Shown: positions 36,719 to 48,207 of the stretch, piece after piece | Layout: each line of letters opens with the position of its first letter | Numbering within the stretch: the stretch's first letter is position 1 | Assembly: GCA_014904845.1 (NCBI GenBank) | Contig: MU119222.1 | Coordinates: forward strand, 310,001 to 374,000 | Reading direction: 5' to 3' | DNA: 64,000 nucleotides | Origin: Acephala macrosclerotiorum | Lineage: Eukaryota; Ascomycota; Leotiomycetes; Helotiales; Mollisiaceae | Program-made: the position numbers and the translations under genes | Notes under the pieces: model-generated | Database searches by the model: none | What the model was told of the DNA's origin: nothing | Seen by the model: the letters and a program-made list of their open reading frames with translations, nothing else

Positions 36719-37010
36719 TTTGGTTGAGAATTGAGGTGCTGGTATCTGATTTGGGAAGGCACAGTATCGGACCGTGTTGACGCGAGCGCTCCTTCTAGAA
36801 TGTCAAGCGATCATTCTTCTTTCGTATCACTCGTCTCTTTCTACGTTTCTCTTGCAAGAATACGTTTGTTACTCAATTTGACCTTCGAATCTACTATATC
36901 ACAATGGACATGTACATAGTATCTTAACGGAGATTTCTTCAATCTTTCAAGTGTTGCATCTTTCTTCTCCTGCATCAACACCATCTTTACTCATTCATGC
37001 ATCGGCTTTG
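36719..37010 (+). repeat. Upstream duplicated sequence, copy B (before the HET gene)
   Basis: Homologous to 34542-34850 (copy A), same orientation. It ends about 130 bases before the HET gene's ATG, a position equivalent to that of copy A before the kinase. It probably includes promoter and 5' leader sequence. Confidence 0.75.
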
Positions 37011-37140
37011 GCGCAAATCTGGGATGGACGTTTCTAAAAACTTAAAGTAAGAAGACGACATCCTTTCAGATGAGGAAGCATAAACACCGCAATTCTTCTC
37101 TTCGATATCTAGCTAAGGTGAGTTGTCACAGCGGCTCAAC

Positions 37141-39518
37141 ATGTCGAAACGAAAATTCCAAAGCCCACCGATCAAACCTCCTTCACTTCCTTCCATTTCA
37201 TCAGACGAATCTCAATTCGCTAATTCCAAGGAAGTATACCCATACAAGCCTTTTGCTGATCCCAAGAACCATATCAGAGTCCTTGTTCTCAAACCTGGAA
37301 AGGGCTCAGGTGTACTCATAGGCCACTTCTTGACAAGACGATTGACGCCTGGCATTTACCAAGGTGACAGAAATCGCCCAGAGCCAGCTTATGACGCACT
37401 ATCTTACGCTTGGGGCAACGGACAAACGAAGGGCTGCATGCGAATTGGAGACCGAACCCAGAATCAGAGGCGAAATCTCCTGTACCAGGTGAAGATCACC
37501 CAAACACTGCAATCATGCTTGAGACAACTAAGGGACGAAAAGGAGGATCGTTGTCTCTGGATCGACAGCCTCTGCATCAATCAAGATGATCATGATGAAA
37601 AATCTGACCAGGTCGGCGTGATGGGAAGGATTTATCGCCAAGCTGAGCAGGTCCGTGTATGGCTGGGAGACAAATCTGATGACAGCGACCGTGTCTTTGG
37701 ATTGATTGATAAGATAACAGAGCTCGACGGCATTGAAGGAGTAATCGGAAAAGCCAGCCACACCAGAGATTGGAGAGCATTTGGGGCTCTGATGCGAAGG
37801 AAGTGTAGGTGTTCCAGTTCCTTGCTGACCCGCTTCCGCTTTGCCAATTGACTGATTCGATAGGGTTCTCACGCCGATGGATCGTTCAGGAAATCGCTCT
37901 GGCTCGCAAGGCAACGATTCATTGTGGACGGAAAATGATGTACGTGGACTCCTCCCTTTATTTGCTAGGCGTTCAGATCCTAGCGCTTCGCGAGTACGGT
38001 GGATGCGGCTCCTCAGCTCCTTGACTCCTAAATTATACTTTAAACCTCATACTGATTTGTCTTTAGGGATTGGGACAAGTTTTCCAAAGGAGTGTCTCTT
38101 TATGAATCACGCAGCGAAGAGGTGCTTCGAAGTCTAGTGAACCACGAAAAGCAAGTGACGAACGCTAGTCACATATCAGTACAAGTTCAAGCTTTGGGTG
38201 CCCATAGTCTTATCTCGACGCTCCACCAGCTCTTCCGAAGAGGCAGGTCAAACGAGATATCAGAGTATCTGCTACCTTTGGATACTCTCATGTCAATGCT
38301 TCCGAACTTCGATGTGAGCAATTCCAAGGACGTCATATACGCCATTCGGTCCCTGGCGAAAGACTTTCAAGAACCAGACTGGTGTGGAAATGGGCCTAGC
38401 ATCATCAATTCCAAGAAGAAAGCCGCATTAATGCCAAACTATAATCAGACAACACTTGATTTATTCCTGGAATTCATCAAGTATGTCATCGAAACTACGA
38501 AACGGTTGGACATCCTTTGCGTCCCTTGGGCTCCCAGCTTGAAGGGTGATGAGGCTGGGAACTACTTGCCATCTTGGATCACACAGGTCAGCAAGCGGCC
38601 ATTTAGCCAGCATGAAGATGAAAAGGACGGCCACTTCCGCCGTGATAATGCTGATAGCTTGGTTGGACGACTCGGCGCAGATCAGATGGTGTACAAAGTC
38701 TCCGGCAACACTACGACGAAAGAGTGGGTGGTGTACAAAGATGACAGGCACCATCCCCGATTGGTGGTAAGAGGACGCAAGATTGGAGACATAGGGGAAC
38801 TTGGAGATTCCGCCGAGAAAGGCTGGGTTCCATACTCGTGGCTAGATATGGCAGTCGAGGCTGAGAAGCGACGAGAATTAAAAATACCCTCGGCTGGTGG
38901 TAAGAAGAACGGTAAGTCTTCACGCCAGGGACATTGTACAGAATAGATGCTGACTAAAACACAGGGTCTATTACCAAATCTACCGCCAGCATGGCCAATC
39001 TAAGCATCGCAGATGTCTCGAATGGAAAGTCCAACAAGGTTCCCAAATTTGAAGTACCTGATTCATTCTGGCGGACTCTCGTTGGAGACAGAGGCCCAAA
39101 CGGCACAAACCCCCAGGACTTTTACAAGGACGCTTGCAATCAGAGCTTCGCGATAAAACGACAATTCCTTAAGACCGATGAGCAGGTCAGTAATGCTGTA
39201 TGGAATAGCAAGCACCGAATGGAAAGATCGAAATTAGAATTCCTCAGACGAGTGCAAGCCGCCACATAGAAGCGCAGATTCATGGTCACTGAGCACAATA
39301 CAATTGGTCTCGCTCCACCTGAAGCTATCGTTGGGGATATGATTTGTTTGCTGTGGGGATGCAGTGTTCCTGTCATCTTGAGGAATCTGGGTGGTAAGAA
39401 GTGCAAGCTGATCGGGGAATGCTATGTGCACGGGATCATGAATGGTGAGTTTCTTGAGAAGAATTTGGGTATTGAGGCCCAGAAGGATGAGTTGAATCGG
39501 GAGTTTGATATTGTATGA
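37141..39518 (+). pseudogene. HET-domain (heterokaryon incompatibility) protein with premature stop
   Basis: Four exons (37141-37804, 37864-37939, 38067-38911, 38965-39518) give 713 codons. The HET domain occupies residues about 80-250, with YDALSYAWG, LWIDSLCINQDD, IYRQAEQVRVWLG and SRRWIVQEIALA. The C-terminal HET-family module is also present (VGDMICLLWGCSVPVILR, LIGECYVHGIMNGE). An in-frame TAG at 39267-39269 interrupts the protein just before KRRFMVTEH, where relatives usually have a Trp-containing segment; a TGG to TAG change would explain it. Without rescue the product would be 629 aa. The same TAG could serve as a 3' splice site for an in-frame 84-nt intron (39186-39269, donor GTCAGT). 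HET proteins trigger cell death when unlike fungal individuals fuse. The gene sits in an accessory cluster with the vWA gene and the kinase. Confidence 0.85.
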
Positions 39519-40995
39519 TGCTTTAACGAAGGCGCTGGCGTTCTCAGAATGTAGGTAGCAGAGAGTTTGTAGACCTTCAATGCCTGGACGTCTGCTCCAA
39601 CAACGTCATTAGATTCGTACTAGATTCAAGTTTCCTATCATTCCGGCCACTGGGGATTTGGTAAATTGAATTAGTCCATAATTGTACCGGACGGCCCGAC
39701 TCAGTAACCTTCAAGGAGTTTGCCTAGAGGATGACGCACCACGAGAAATCTTGCTCGCACTGCAAATGCTCGATGTGTCCTGGAGACTTGAAGCAGCATC
39801 CCAGGCTAAAGTGGCGCAGAGATAACCCAGTACATATAAACCGCGCTGCTTGTGGTTGCAGCTTCTAAGAAATTCTTCGCGAACTTACGAGAAAGGGGAA
39901 GGAAAGATGGATGGATCCGTAAAGGAGGATTGGCAGAAACACCGCTATGTTATTGCACGCATTTCAATGGTTTGTACAGCGCTGTGGAGTTGAAGGTACA
40001 TCTTGATAGCAAGCGGTCTCCAAAAAAAAAAAAAATTAATAGAAAGAAAGTGTACGACTACAAGTGCAATGGCAAAAGCTAGGGAGAAAAGGACGAGACG
40101 CAGACAATTTGGCAAGAATAAACATCTCTTGCTCCGTCGTTTAGTACCAACTTCAAACGGCATTGAAGAAGGAGAGATACAATCATGAAAATTTTGGCGA
40201 ATCAACTCAGGAAAACTGGAGAGCCGAAGTTTACTGTATGGAATCACTGATCACCTCTTGGATGGGACGGAGGAAGTGATCAAAACCAAGCTCGCTCGAT
40301 CCAACTTCCAAGCTCCATATGCTCGGAGTTCACAAAGCCTGAGATACTTCGCTCGACAATAGCCTCAATTATTTCCGAGGTCGCTGGAAAAAGTAATCAC
40401 GCATCGATGCCACCTGTCATGATAATTAGTCGGCATGTGCGTTTTAATGGGTCTTATATGCGCACCTCTCCCGGAGATCTCGCGCGCTGGCAGGTGCCAC
40501 CAGTGGGAAGTGTCACAGACAAGTGACGTGCACCGGATAAATCACCACCACTCTCCAAAAAGCAACAAGCAGGAAGCGCGGGTCAAGGCGGGGCGGGGCA
40601 TATTCGGGCGTTGACCTTGCTCCCACCAAAGCTAGCTAACAGAAGCTCAAAGCTTAGAAATCCCAACGCAGCTTCGATTTGTTGACAAACTCTCATCCTA
40701 ATTCCTTATCGTTTGGCATTCTCACGTTTCTTGTGCTTCAGATTGTGTTGTAAGAGTGTTTGGTTATTTTTCCAGAGTGTTTCAGGTTCGAGGAAGGGAA
40801 ATTGGAGCTGTCTGTTGCACGAACTGTTGACCCCGCACTTGCACGTTCCCCAACTACACGGATTTGTCTAGACGATTGCGCGAGGTGGATTTTGACAGTT
40901 GAGGAACGTTGAACAGCTGCGGTTGGACTGCGGGCGTCTCATTTTCACGACTTATTGCAGATTTTTAGACTGGAAATAGAGAAGCTGTGGGAAAG
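39519..40995. other. 1.5-kb intergenic region; possible zinc-finger relic
   Basis: A short frame at 39731-39868 (MTHHEKSCSHCKCSMCPGDL) and the next one at 39852-40082 contain Cys and His clusters (CSHCKCSMC, CYCTHF) vaguely like C2H2 fingers. No complete finger and no splice model could be built, so I do not call a gene. A 14-A run lies at about 40022-40036. The last 500 bases are presumably the promoter and long 5' leader of the mutarotase gene. Confidence 0.35.
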
Positions 40996-41824
40996 ATGTG
41001 GTCAGGAACCTCGTCATCGAACCCGGCCTCTCCAACCACGACCCAGATTCCGTCAGTGTCGAGACCGAGTTATAGGTTGAAGAACCAGGGCAAGAGGATT
41101 GCGCAGATTGTTAAGTTGAAGAAGGATAAGGTCAATGAATATAAGGCGTGTCATGCGAAGGTATGGCCGGAAGTGTTGAAGCAGATTAAGGATTGTAATA
41201 TCGAGGACTGTAAGTAAACCTATTTCTACCCAATCTCCTTCGTATCTCTTCTGCGATGCATCGACGAGGAGCATAGCGATCCTCTCTGTTTACCACCCTA
41301 TGGTGCTAATACGGTTGCTTGCAGACTCGATTTTCCATGATCCAGAGACAGGCATTCTGTTCGCATCCTTCAAGTATGTTGGTTACAACTGGGCAGGTGA
41401 CAGTAAGGATTCTTTCTCCTAGATCTTCCCGTCGGGCCCTTCTCCATAGACGGAAGAATACACTTCCTCTCATCGGTCTTTGGCAAATCCTCAAAAGTGG
41501 ATGAAGTGGGGACTGACATTCGCGGTCTGCAGTGGAGCGCATGAGAGACAATCCCAAGGTCCAAGAATGGGTAAGTCGACTTCTCCGGAGCCATGTTTCC
41601 CTTTCTTCTGATTGTCACACGTTCTACTCGCTGCAGCCTCCAGAAGCAGCCTCTTAAATCCCGAGAAGGTCCCGATGCTATCTGAAAGAATACTGACTCG
41701 AACATGTCGGAAGTGGACGATGACGGACTCAATGCAAGAGAGCTTTGTTCCTGGAGCCAAGAGTAGCCACGATGGAGAACCAGCATGGTGGAAAGGTGTG
41801 GAGGAAGTTTTCTATTGTCCTTGA
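40996..41824 (+). CDS. L-rhamnose mutarotase (RhaM family)
   Basis: Four exons (40996-41209, 41325-41402, 41533-41570, 41714-41824) give 146 aa. The family (formerly DUF718) is recognised by RIAQIVKLKKDKVNEYKACH with the conserved His, then VWPEVLKQI, FASFKYVG, QEWWTMTD and a C-terminal WWKGVEEVF. It interconverts the anomers of L-rhamnose, feeding the L-rhamnose catabolic pathway; in fungi it is presumed cytosolic. About 30 residues before the domain are Ser/Pro-rich and unlike the roughly 104-residue bacterial enzyme, with no clear targeting signal. Introns are 115-143 nt, long for this window. The gene converges with the thioredoxin-like gene, 121 bases apart. No other rhamnose-pathway genes are in view. 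Confidence 0.9.
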
Positions 41825-41945
41825 GCGGCTCGGACATTGGATGGATATTGAACATTGGACGGCCGGGACAGATTCGATGAATGGATACCGAAGCCGGCTA
41901 GGCTTTACGAAGACATGAGAAACGAATAAATGCAAGAAATGCACC

Positions 41946-42604
41946 TTATTTCGTGTTTCCAAAAAGTCCGCCGAAGAGCCCAGTCCCAAATGTTCCTGTG
42001 CCTGCTCCTCCGCCGCCCTGCCTTCTCGCCTCAGTCTTAATCCATTCTTTCAACCACTCTCTGTCTTTCATCTGCCTTGGGTCTGTGACTTTTGTGCCGA
42101 TTTGTGCTTCCCCTCGATCGAAACTCAGGAGAGTCGGCATAGTGGAAATCATGTATCTCAAGCCCAGATCACTACTCATAATATCTGGCGAATCGTACTC
42201 GATCTCGCAGAATGACACTCCACCTTCAGTCTCGCCAACACCCGAATTAACGAGCTCTTGGAGGACAGGGGATACAGCTTTGCAGGTGCTGCAGTAAGAA
42301 GCCGTCCAAAATGTCAATAGAGGTTTTCGTGCAGACGTAGAGAGCAGCAAGTATGTTTCGAACTCATTGGGGCGGCGTGCACTACAATTTGTCAGAAATA
42401 GATTCCTGGGGTACATGTATAATCGAGCTTCAATCTCCGGTGTCACTTGGATATTATGCTATTCAGCTGGGGAACTCACGGGGTATAGATTTGGTTGCTA
42501 GTCTTCTTCTCCTGAGTGGTTGCAAACTGGCGAGTCGGGACCACCACCGAGAATCTTGCCCCAAAGGACAATTTGCAGAATCGTGACACCGGTCTTGTGA
42601 TCAT
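41946..42604 (-). CDS. Mitochondrial thioredoxin-like protein with a CSTC motif
   Basis: Two exons (42480-42604 and 41946-42381) give 186 aa. Residues 1-30 form a typical mitochondrial presequence: Arg/Ser/Phe-rich, no acidic residues, with RQFATT near a likely cleavage point. The thioredoxin fold follows (LLTFWTASYCSTCKAVSPVL, with the cis-Pro in STMPTLLSF). The active site is C-S-T-C instead of C-G-P-C, so redox potential and partners probably differ from ordinary thioredoxin. The tail is Gly/Phe-rich (FGTGLFGGLFGNTK). The start was chosen because the exon 1 ATG at 42604 gives the presequence and joins in phase over a 98-nt intron. It shares a 0.7-kb divergent promoter region with the MFS gene. 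Function as a thiol oxidoreductase is inferred. Confidence 0.8.
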
Positions 42605-43338
42605 TTTGCGCGTCTGCAGCGTTGTTGACGAAGATGTTGAAGGTAGGTGTTTGGTTTCGCGCTCTCCATTTCTTCAGCGTCCAAACATCTCTCGAGCTTT
42701 GATGCCAAGCTCGCTTCACATGTCAAATGGCGTCACTGCGTGGATCTGCGAGCTGCATGTCTTGCGCAGTTCCATGAAATCTGAGATCAGATGATAGACC
42801 TCACTTCAATGCTCATAACCACGAGACTCTTTCTTTGGCGTTTAGAGGCGAATCCATCGAGTCATCCCGTAAGTTTCTTACTCGGTCTCGTACGATGATT
42901 TCTCTCTTACATTTCCTCGCGTTCAGACATTCTTTTGCGGAGCGCCCGTGGCGACTCACAGCCTCACCGCCCGACATAAGCAGTTGAGGCAGTTGCAGTC
43001 TTGCCCCACCTCCCCCGGATCTAATTCTAAATGTCTTGTAGATGGTTCCTTCCTCATTCTTTAAGAAACTTTGTTTTCCAAGTCATAAACGCGCCGATAC
43101 GAATATGAGGCGGCTTTTCACACCATCCGTCTCCTACTCAACTTCACGACTCAAACATACGTATTAATGTTATATGTCAACACCCATCATCCCTATTAAA
43201 ACCTACAAACCACTGGCCTAGTGGGGGTTCACACCTTTCTCTTCAAAGGTGCTTGCATACATTGCGGGTTCCTAGAGGAACGAAGCTTTCCTAGAGCACT
43301 TGCTGAATAGGAGCTTCTCCCTCTTCCACCCAGACAAT
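42605..43338. promoter_or_regulatory. Divergent intergenic promoter region
   Basis: It lies between the start codons of the thioredoxin-like gene (minus) and the MFS transporter (plus). No gene is seen. It presumably holds both promoters and leaders; no specific regulator site could be assigned. Confidence 0.5.
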
Positions 43339-45960
43339 ATGCAAGCCGACACAGAACACGGGAGGCCTGCTCTGTTGACTCCCTCCTCTGAACGACCCCG
43401 CTCTTTCTTTGCCCGAAATTCTGCCTCCAATGCCCACGATGAAGCTAGTGAGTCCGAGGAGGATAAAGGCAGGCCTACAAAATGGAGTATGGGGGTTTTG
43501 AATGACCCCACTACTCATGAAGTACCTGGTACGTCTTGCCCACAGCTCTTCCCTTTATTTGGTCAAGGCTGACTTTCAAATGCTACAGGCTCCGTTCTTC
43601 TTCTGACTGGAAATCGAAACGAACCTTTGGGCCTCCGAAATGCGCCAGCAAGAACATCTGCTTCCTCTCTCCCACCAGTACTAGTTCCCAGCAGACGATC
43701 ATCGAAGCATGGCGAAGGAAAGAAGAAGACCGCAGATGGTGCCATAATTCTTGAGCCTCAGCCAGAAGATACATACAACGACCCTCTAAATTGGCCCACA
43801 TGGAGGAGAGACGCAGCGCTATTGTCTTTGGGTTTATATTGTATGGTGTAAGTATCAATTTCAGGGACAGCCATTTCCCCAATCTGCACTCCCAAAGTAT
43901 ACGAAAGAAGTAAGCTAATTCCGAAACCAGAGGTGGCGGCATGACACCGATTCTGGCTGCAGGATTCACGAACGTTGCCGCAACATACAATGTGACAACA
44001 CCAAAGGTTTCTCTTACAACTGGGTTGTATATGAGTTAGTTCCCTTTTCTCTGTCTCACCTCCTCAATTTTGCTGTGAAGGGGCTCCGGAGAGGGATTTC
44101 TCCTCCTCACCTCTCCTTTCTAAAATATATGCACATGCTAATTCGTTATAGTGGGTCTTGGTGTTGGATCAGTCATTGCCTCTCCTACCGCAATCCTCTG
44201 GGGCAAGAGACCGGTTTACCTTGTCAGCGCTATCATATTCATTGCCACGTCTATTTGGTGTGCTACATCACCAAGCTACAACTCCCTTCTCGTGGCAAGA
44301 ATTTTCCAAGGCATTTCTGTTAGCCCCGTCGAATGTTTGCCATCCGCTACAATCGCCGAGATTTTCTTCTTGCACGAACGAGCATACCGGATTGGCATAT
44401 ATACCTTGCTGCTTCTCGGCGGCAAAAATTTGGTCCCTTTAGTCAGTGCTGCCATTATCCAATCCTTGAGTTGGAGATGGGTCTTTTGGTATGTTTTCAG
44501 TCTAGTTGTCAGATACGGGCAATCAATAACTAACTTACGACAGGATTGTTGCTATGGTAGTCGGGTTTTGTGGCTGTCTCCTCTTCCTATTCGTACCAGA
44601 ATCTTTTTGGGATAGAACCCCAGTCCCGAAAAGCCGAAGAGCATCAAAGCATCATGGGTCTTGGCATAATGTTACACTGTTCTCAAGTCGCAGCTCTCAC
44701 AAAGCGGCACACCGCGACGCCGACAACGAAGCAAACGGCAACCAAGACGATGCAGTTCTTGAGAAAGACGCTGTCAATGATCATGAAAACCCCACGACAC
44801 CGAAGAAGGCCGTATTAGCTAGTGGTGCACAACCTCACCGCGATCTCCACGTCGGATTTGCTGCCGAAAACAGAGTCTCGTACAATGGTGCGGGCAGGAC
44901 ACCTATCGAACCAGTCATTCCTTCCACAGGGACAACCGTGAATCCATCGGATTTTGACTCCACTCCTGATCCGGCACACGAATGGGCAGGTATGGTTCGA
45001 CCATCTAGCAACGCTCCGCCGACACCAGCCTTGCATAATTTCAACTCTCCTTGGTACAAGGATGTGGAGAAGAACTCTGCAGATTACATTCAAGCTGGCC
45101 TCGATATAAACAATGATGGTACAACGTCTCCTTTACCAGATCAGGTTGAGCCCTCTTTACCCACTAAACCTGTTGCACCTTACATCGCTCACCTTAGACA
45201 AGCGCCACCGCAGACTTTCATACAACAATTGAGGCCATTTCAGGGTCGGCTGAACTACGATAAATGGCTCAGAGTGGCAATTCGACCGTTTATTCTTTTC
45301 GCCTATCCCGCTGTACTTTGGTCTGCCGTTGTCTATTCTTGCGCCGTGGGTTGGCTGATCGTCCTGTCCGAGTCCGTTGCTGTGATCTACCGCACTCGAT
45401 CTACTTACAATTTCTCGGCATTGTCTACCGGCCTCATCTACCTATCTCCTTTCATCGGAGGTGTCCTTGGAACAGCAGTTGCCGGAAAGGTCAGTGACAT
45501 TATTGTCAGATCCATGTCCAGACGAAATGGAGGTCTTTATGAGCCAGAATTTCGTCTGGTAATGGCAGCCCCTGTTGCTGTCACGACAGTCATAGGTCTC
45601 ATGGGTTTCGGTTGGTCTGCTCAAGCTCACGATGCGTGGATTGTCCCCACAATCTTCTTTGGCGTCATCTCTTTCGGCTGCTCTCTGGGTTCTACGACAG
45701 CCATTACTTTCTGCGTTGACAGCTACCGCCAATACGCCGGTGAAGCCTTAGTCACCCTCAACTTCAGCAAGAATATCTTCCATGGATTAGTGTTCAGTTT
45801 GTTCTTCACGAAGTGGCTTGAGACCGACGGCTCCAAGAAAGTCTTCATCTGGCTCGGCGTTATTCAACTCATTTTTATGGCGTTCACTATCCCGATGTAT
45901 ATTTTTGGGAAACGAGCTAGGATGTGGACGGTTAGGAAGAACCTGATGGAGAAATTCTAG
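43339..45960 (+). CDS. Major facilitator superfamily transporter (DHA1/Hol1-like)
   Basis: Five exons (43339-43528, 43589-43847, 43931-44034, 44152-44488, 44544-45960) give 768 aa. A long soluble N-terminus (about 145 residues, with EDTYNDPLNWPTWRRDAAL just before the membrane part) precedes six membrane segments. These include the MFS motif-A-like GKRPVYLV and a C-terminal FVPESFWDRTP after helix 6. A cytosolic loop of about 220 residues, Ser/Pro/Asn-rich, follows, and then six more segments from about residue 543. Such a layout is typical of the fungal DHA1 group related to yeast Hol1 (polyamine/cation) and drug:H+ antiporters. The substrate cannot be read from sequence. The protein is longer than most relatives because of the N-terminus and central loop. 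Confidence 0.85.
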
Positions 45961-46284
45961 CGTTGGATGGAGTTTGGGTCCGTCTAGATGGGATGTTGCA
46001 TTTTTAAGGAGCGAGGGATAGAATTAAGAATTGGAGCATGGAATGAGGAGCTGAGTTGGCGCATTCATGATGCCTTGATAGGTTGCATGGACCTTTTCGA
46101 CATATGAATCGACTCCCACGGTACTCTGATTTATGTCGTTGTGATCTCACGATGGGGCAAGTTTTAAGCAAATCCTTAGACAATTTTCGCGGTCAAGATT
46201 GACACGCTCACTCTGGAAGAGGAAGTCATGGTATCACGGTCTCGTCATCTCATTACGATGGAAAACCTCGGAATACTGTACGCC
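45961..46284. other. Convergent intergenic region
   Basis: It lies between the stop codons of the MFS gene and the FAD oxidoreductase; it presumably contains both 3' ends. Nothing else is seen. Confidence 0.5.
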
Positions 46285-47812
46285 CTATTCAATCTTCTCA
46301 CTCTTCTCCTCTGCTCTCGGTAGCAGATATTCCCCGCCACGCCAGCATTTATAAACTCCATAAAGTCCTTGCAGTGGCCAAACTGTCTTGACACTCGCCC
46401 TCAGCCAGTCTCCCCAACTCTTGTACACAACTTTCTGTTTTTCTTTTTCGACATCCACTTTCACGTTATCATAAACACTAGGTAGATACGTAGCATGATA
46501 CTTTTCTCGCAAAGCGTCATACTCTTTTCGATTGTAAATTTCATCAAACTCTGCTTCGGTGTAGTACGTGTGAGCGTACAACCATTTCTGCCCGCCTAGT
46601 TCATGCACCTTCCGTTCGAAGTCTCGGTTCCAGGCTACGAACTTGTCTCGGTTTGAAGATCCCGGTCCCCAGACGCCGAAGTTTAACATAAATTCGGGTA
46701 GTTGTGCGTTGAGTTTATCAGCCTGTAAAGAGTGCGTTGATGCAATTCCTTTCTCGCTCTGCTTGAGGGCAAAGCCAAATGGGGTAGTTCTTGAAATTGG
46801 TGTCCAGGTAGGACATGAAAGTTGATGTTTGCGTGTATGGGATGGCGACATCTTGGATTATATACTGGGACGAGAGACCGCTTTGGTGTAACGCGTGATA
46901 CATCACTCGTGTGTGCATGTAGTCGTCGAGGAGGTAGCGGGTGATGCGGTTGAAAGGCGTGAGGAAGTATTTGTATGCGTATCGAGCGACCCAGAAAACC
47001 CCCCGATCGTAGCGGAAGAGGTAATCGACTATTGGGATTGCTTCTGTAACTAGTCTGGTGAGGTCTTTTGTGATTCCTTGGACGTGTGTGTAGAACCAGG
47101 GGTCTGAAGGTCGTGTAAACTTCTGAATTGGGACATGGATGCTGATGTCGTTGGTCGAGCGTCCAGCGCAGATGACGCCTTTGGTCTTGGAATCCATGAT
47201 GCCGTCTAGATAGCCACATGTCGAGTCGTTGGTTGCTTTCTCGATCTCCTTTTGTGCTTCGGATATGCTTGAGACGGGATGATAGGTGAGTGCCACATAG
47301 GCTTTGGCTTCTATGAGTTGGACTTCGAGTAATGTTGTCACTCCTAAAGTTCCGAAAGACGAGGCAGCACCGTAGAATAGGTCTGGCCTTTCTGCAGGAG
47401 AAGCCGAAGCCTTGACAATGTCGCCATTCGCAAGTACCATCTCGATCCAGTTGATGATTCGGTCGAAGAATCCGTACCGAAAAGAGCTGCTCTCTCCCGC
47501 CGTACCGGCAAAGCCGCCACCGACAGTGATACCCGGAAATTCCATAACGACGGGAGGTATCAAGCCGTGCTTCAATGTTGCTTCAATAAGTGCATCCATA
47601 GGAACATTTGGCTCGACTGATGCAGTCTTGCTTTCCTCGTCCACTTTCAGGACATGGTCCAGCCTGGATGTATTGACCATTCTGTCTCGCTGGTATTGGG
47701 ACTGACGAGTACTGTTCGTCGACCCATGATATATCCGAAAAGCCTCTTGGCGTGAATGAAATTTTTGTATACTAGCAGCAATTTGTGTCACTGCATTGTC
47801 GTGACTGTCCAT
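46285..47812 (-). pseudogene. DHCR24/Dwarf1-like FAD-dependent oxidoreductase, one frameshift
   Basis: No intron is needed except for one apparent frame break. From ATG 47812 the frame encodes an N-terminal FAD-binding (PCMH) domain with MEFPGITVGGGFAGTAGESS (residues about 88-110) and RYGFFDRIINW, then the DHCR24-type C-terminal region to NYPIWLCP near 46770. There the conserved sequence continues in the next frame (ALKQSEKG, then LPEFMLNFGVWGP) to the stop at 46285. The original frame ends at 46718. No GT-AG pair bridges the two frames, so a small indel at about 46762-46775 is likely, real or from assembly. Members reduce the delta-24 double bond of sterols in animals and plants; fungal homologues are more varied and often sit near secondary-metabolite genes. 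Intact length would be about 509 aa. Confidence 0.7.
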
Positions 47813-48207
47813 TTGGGTTATATTTAAAAAGTGGAAGACAGCTACTGATAACAAACTTGTGGGCTGCAACGAATTTGACCTTTATAAAGCGATCTAGGAT
47901 ATTTGTGATACGATGACTAGAGAAAGACGACTCTCGAACTACGAGGATAATGATGAGGCCAAGTCCCGAGCATTCCGAGGAATGATGATGATGAACAAAA
48001 CATGTAGAGATTACAAGACGGTATGAAACAATGAAAATGAAAGAAAGCCCGCCCTTACATAACGTGTTGACAGGCAAGGGAAGGAGCAAAACAGGTGTGA
48101 AGTCAGCTGCACTAATGAGAGGCGTAATATACCTAAAATCACGTGCTTTTAGGGCACAAAAACTTCGTGCCAGCAGAGTCCGAGCCTTTCAGAATTATCA
48201 AGCCAAA
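47813..48207. promoter_or_regulatory. Divergent intergenic promoter region
   Basis: 395 bases between the start codons of the FAD oxidoreductase (minus) and ELP6 (plus). No gene is seen; both promoters are presumably here. Confidence 0.5.

Noticed and set aside
39731..40082. Cys/His-rich frames as a C2H2 zinc-finger gene
   Set aside because: No complete C2H2 spacing in either frame and no splice pair that joins them with a start codon.
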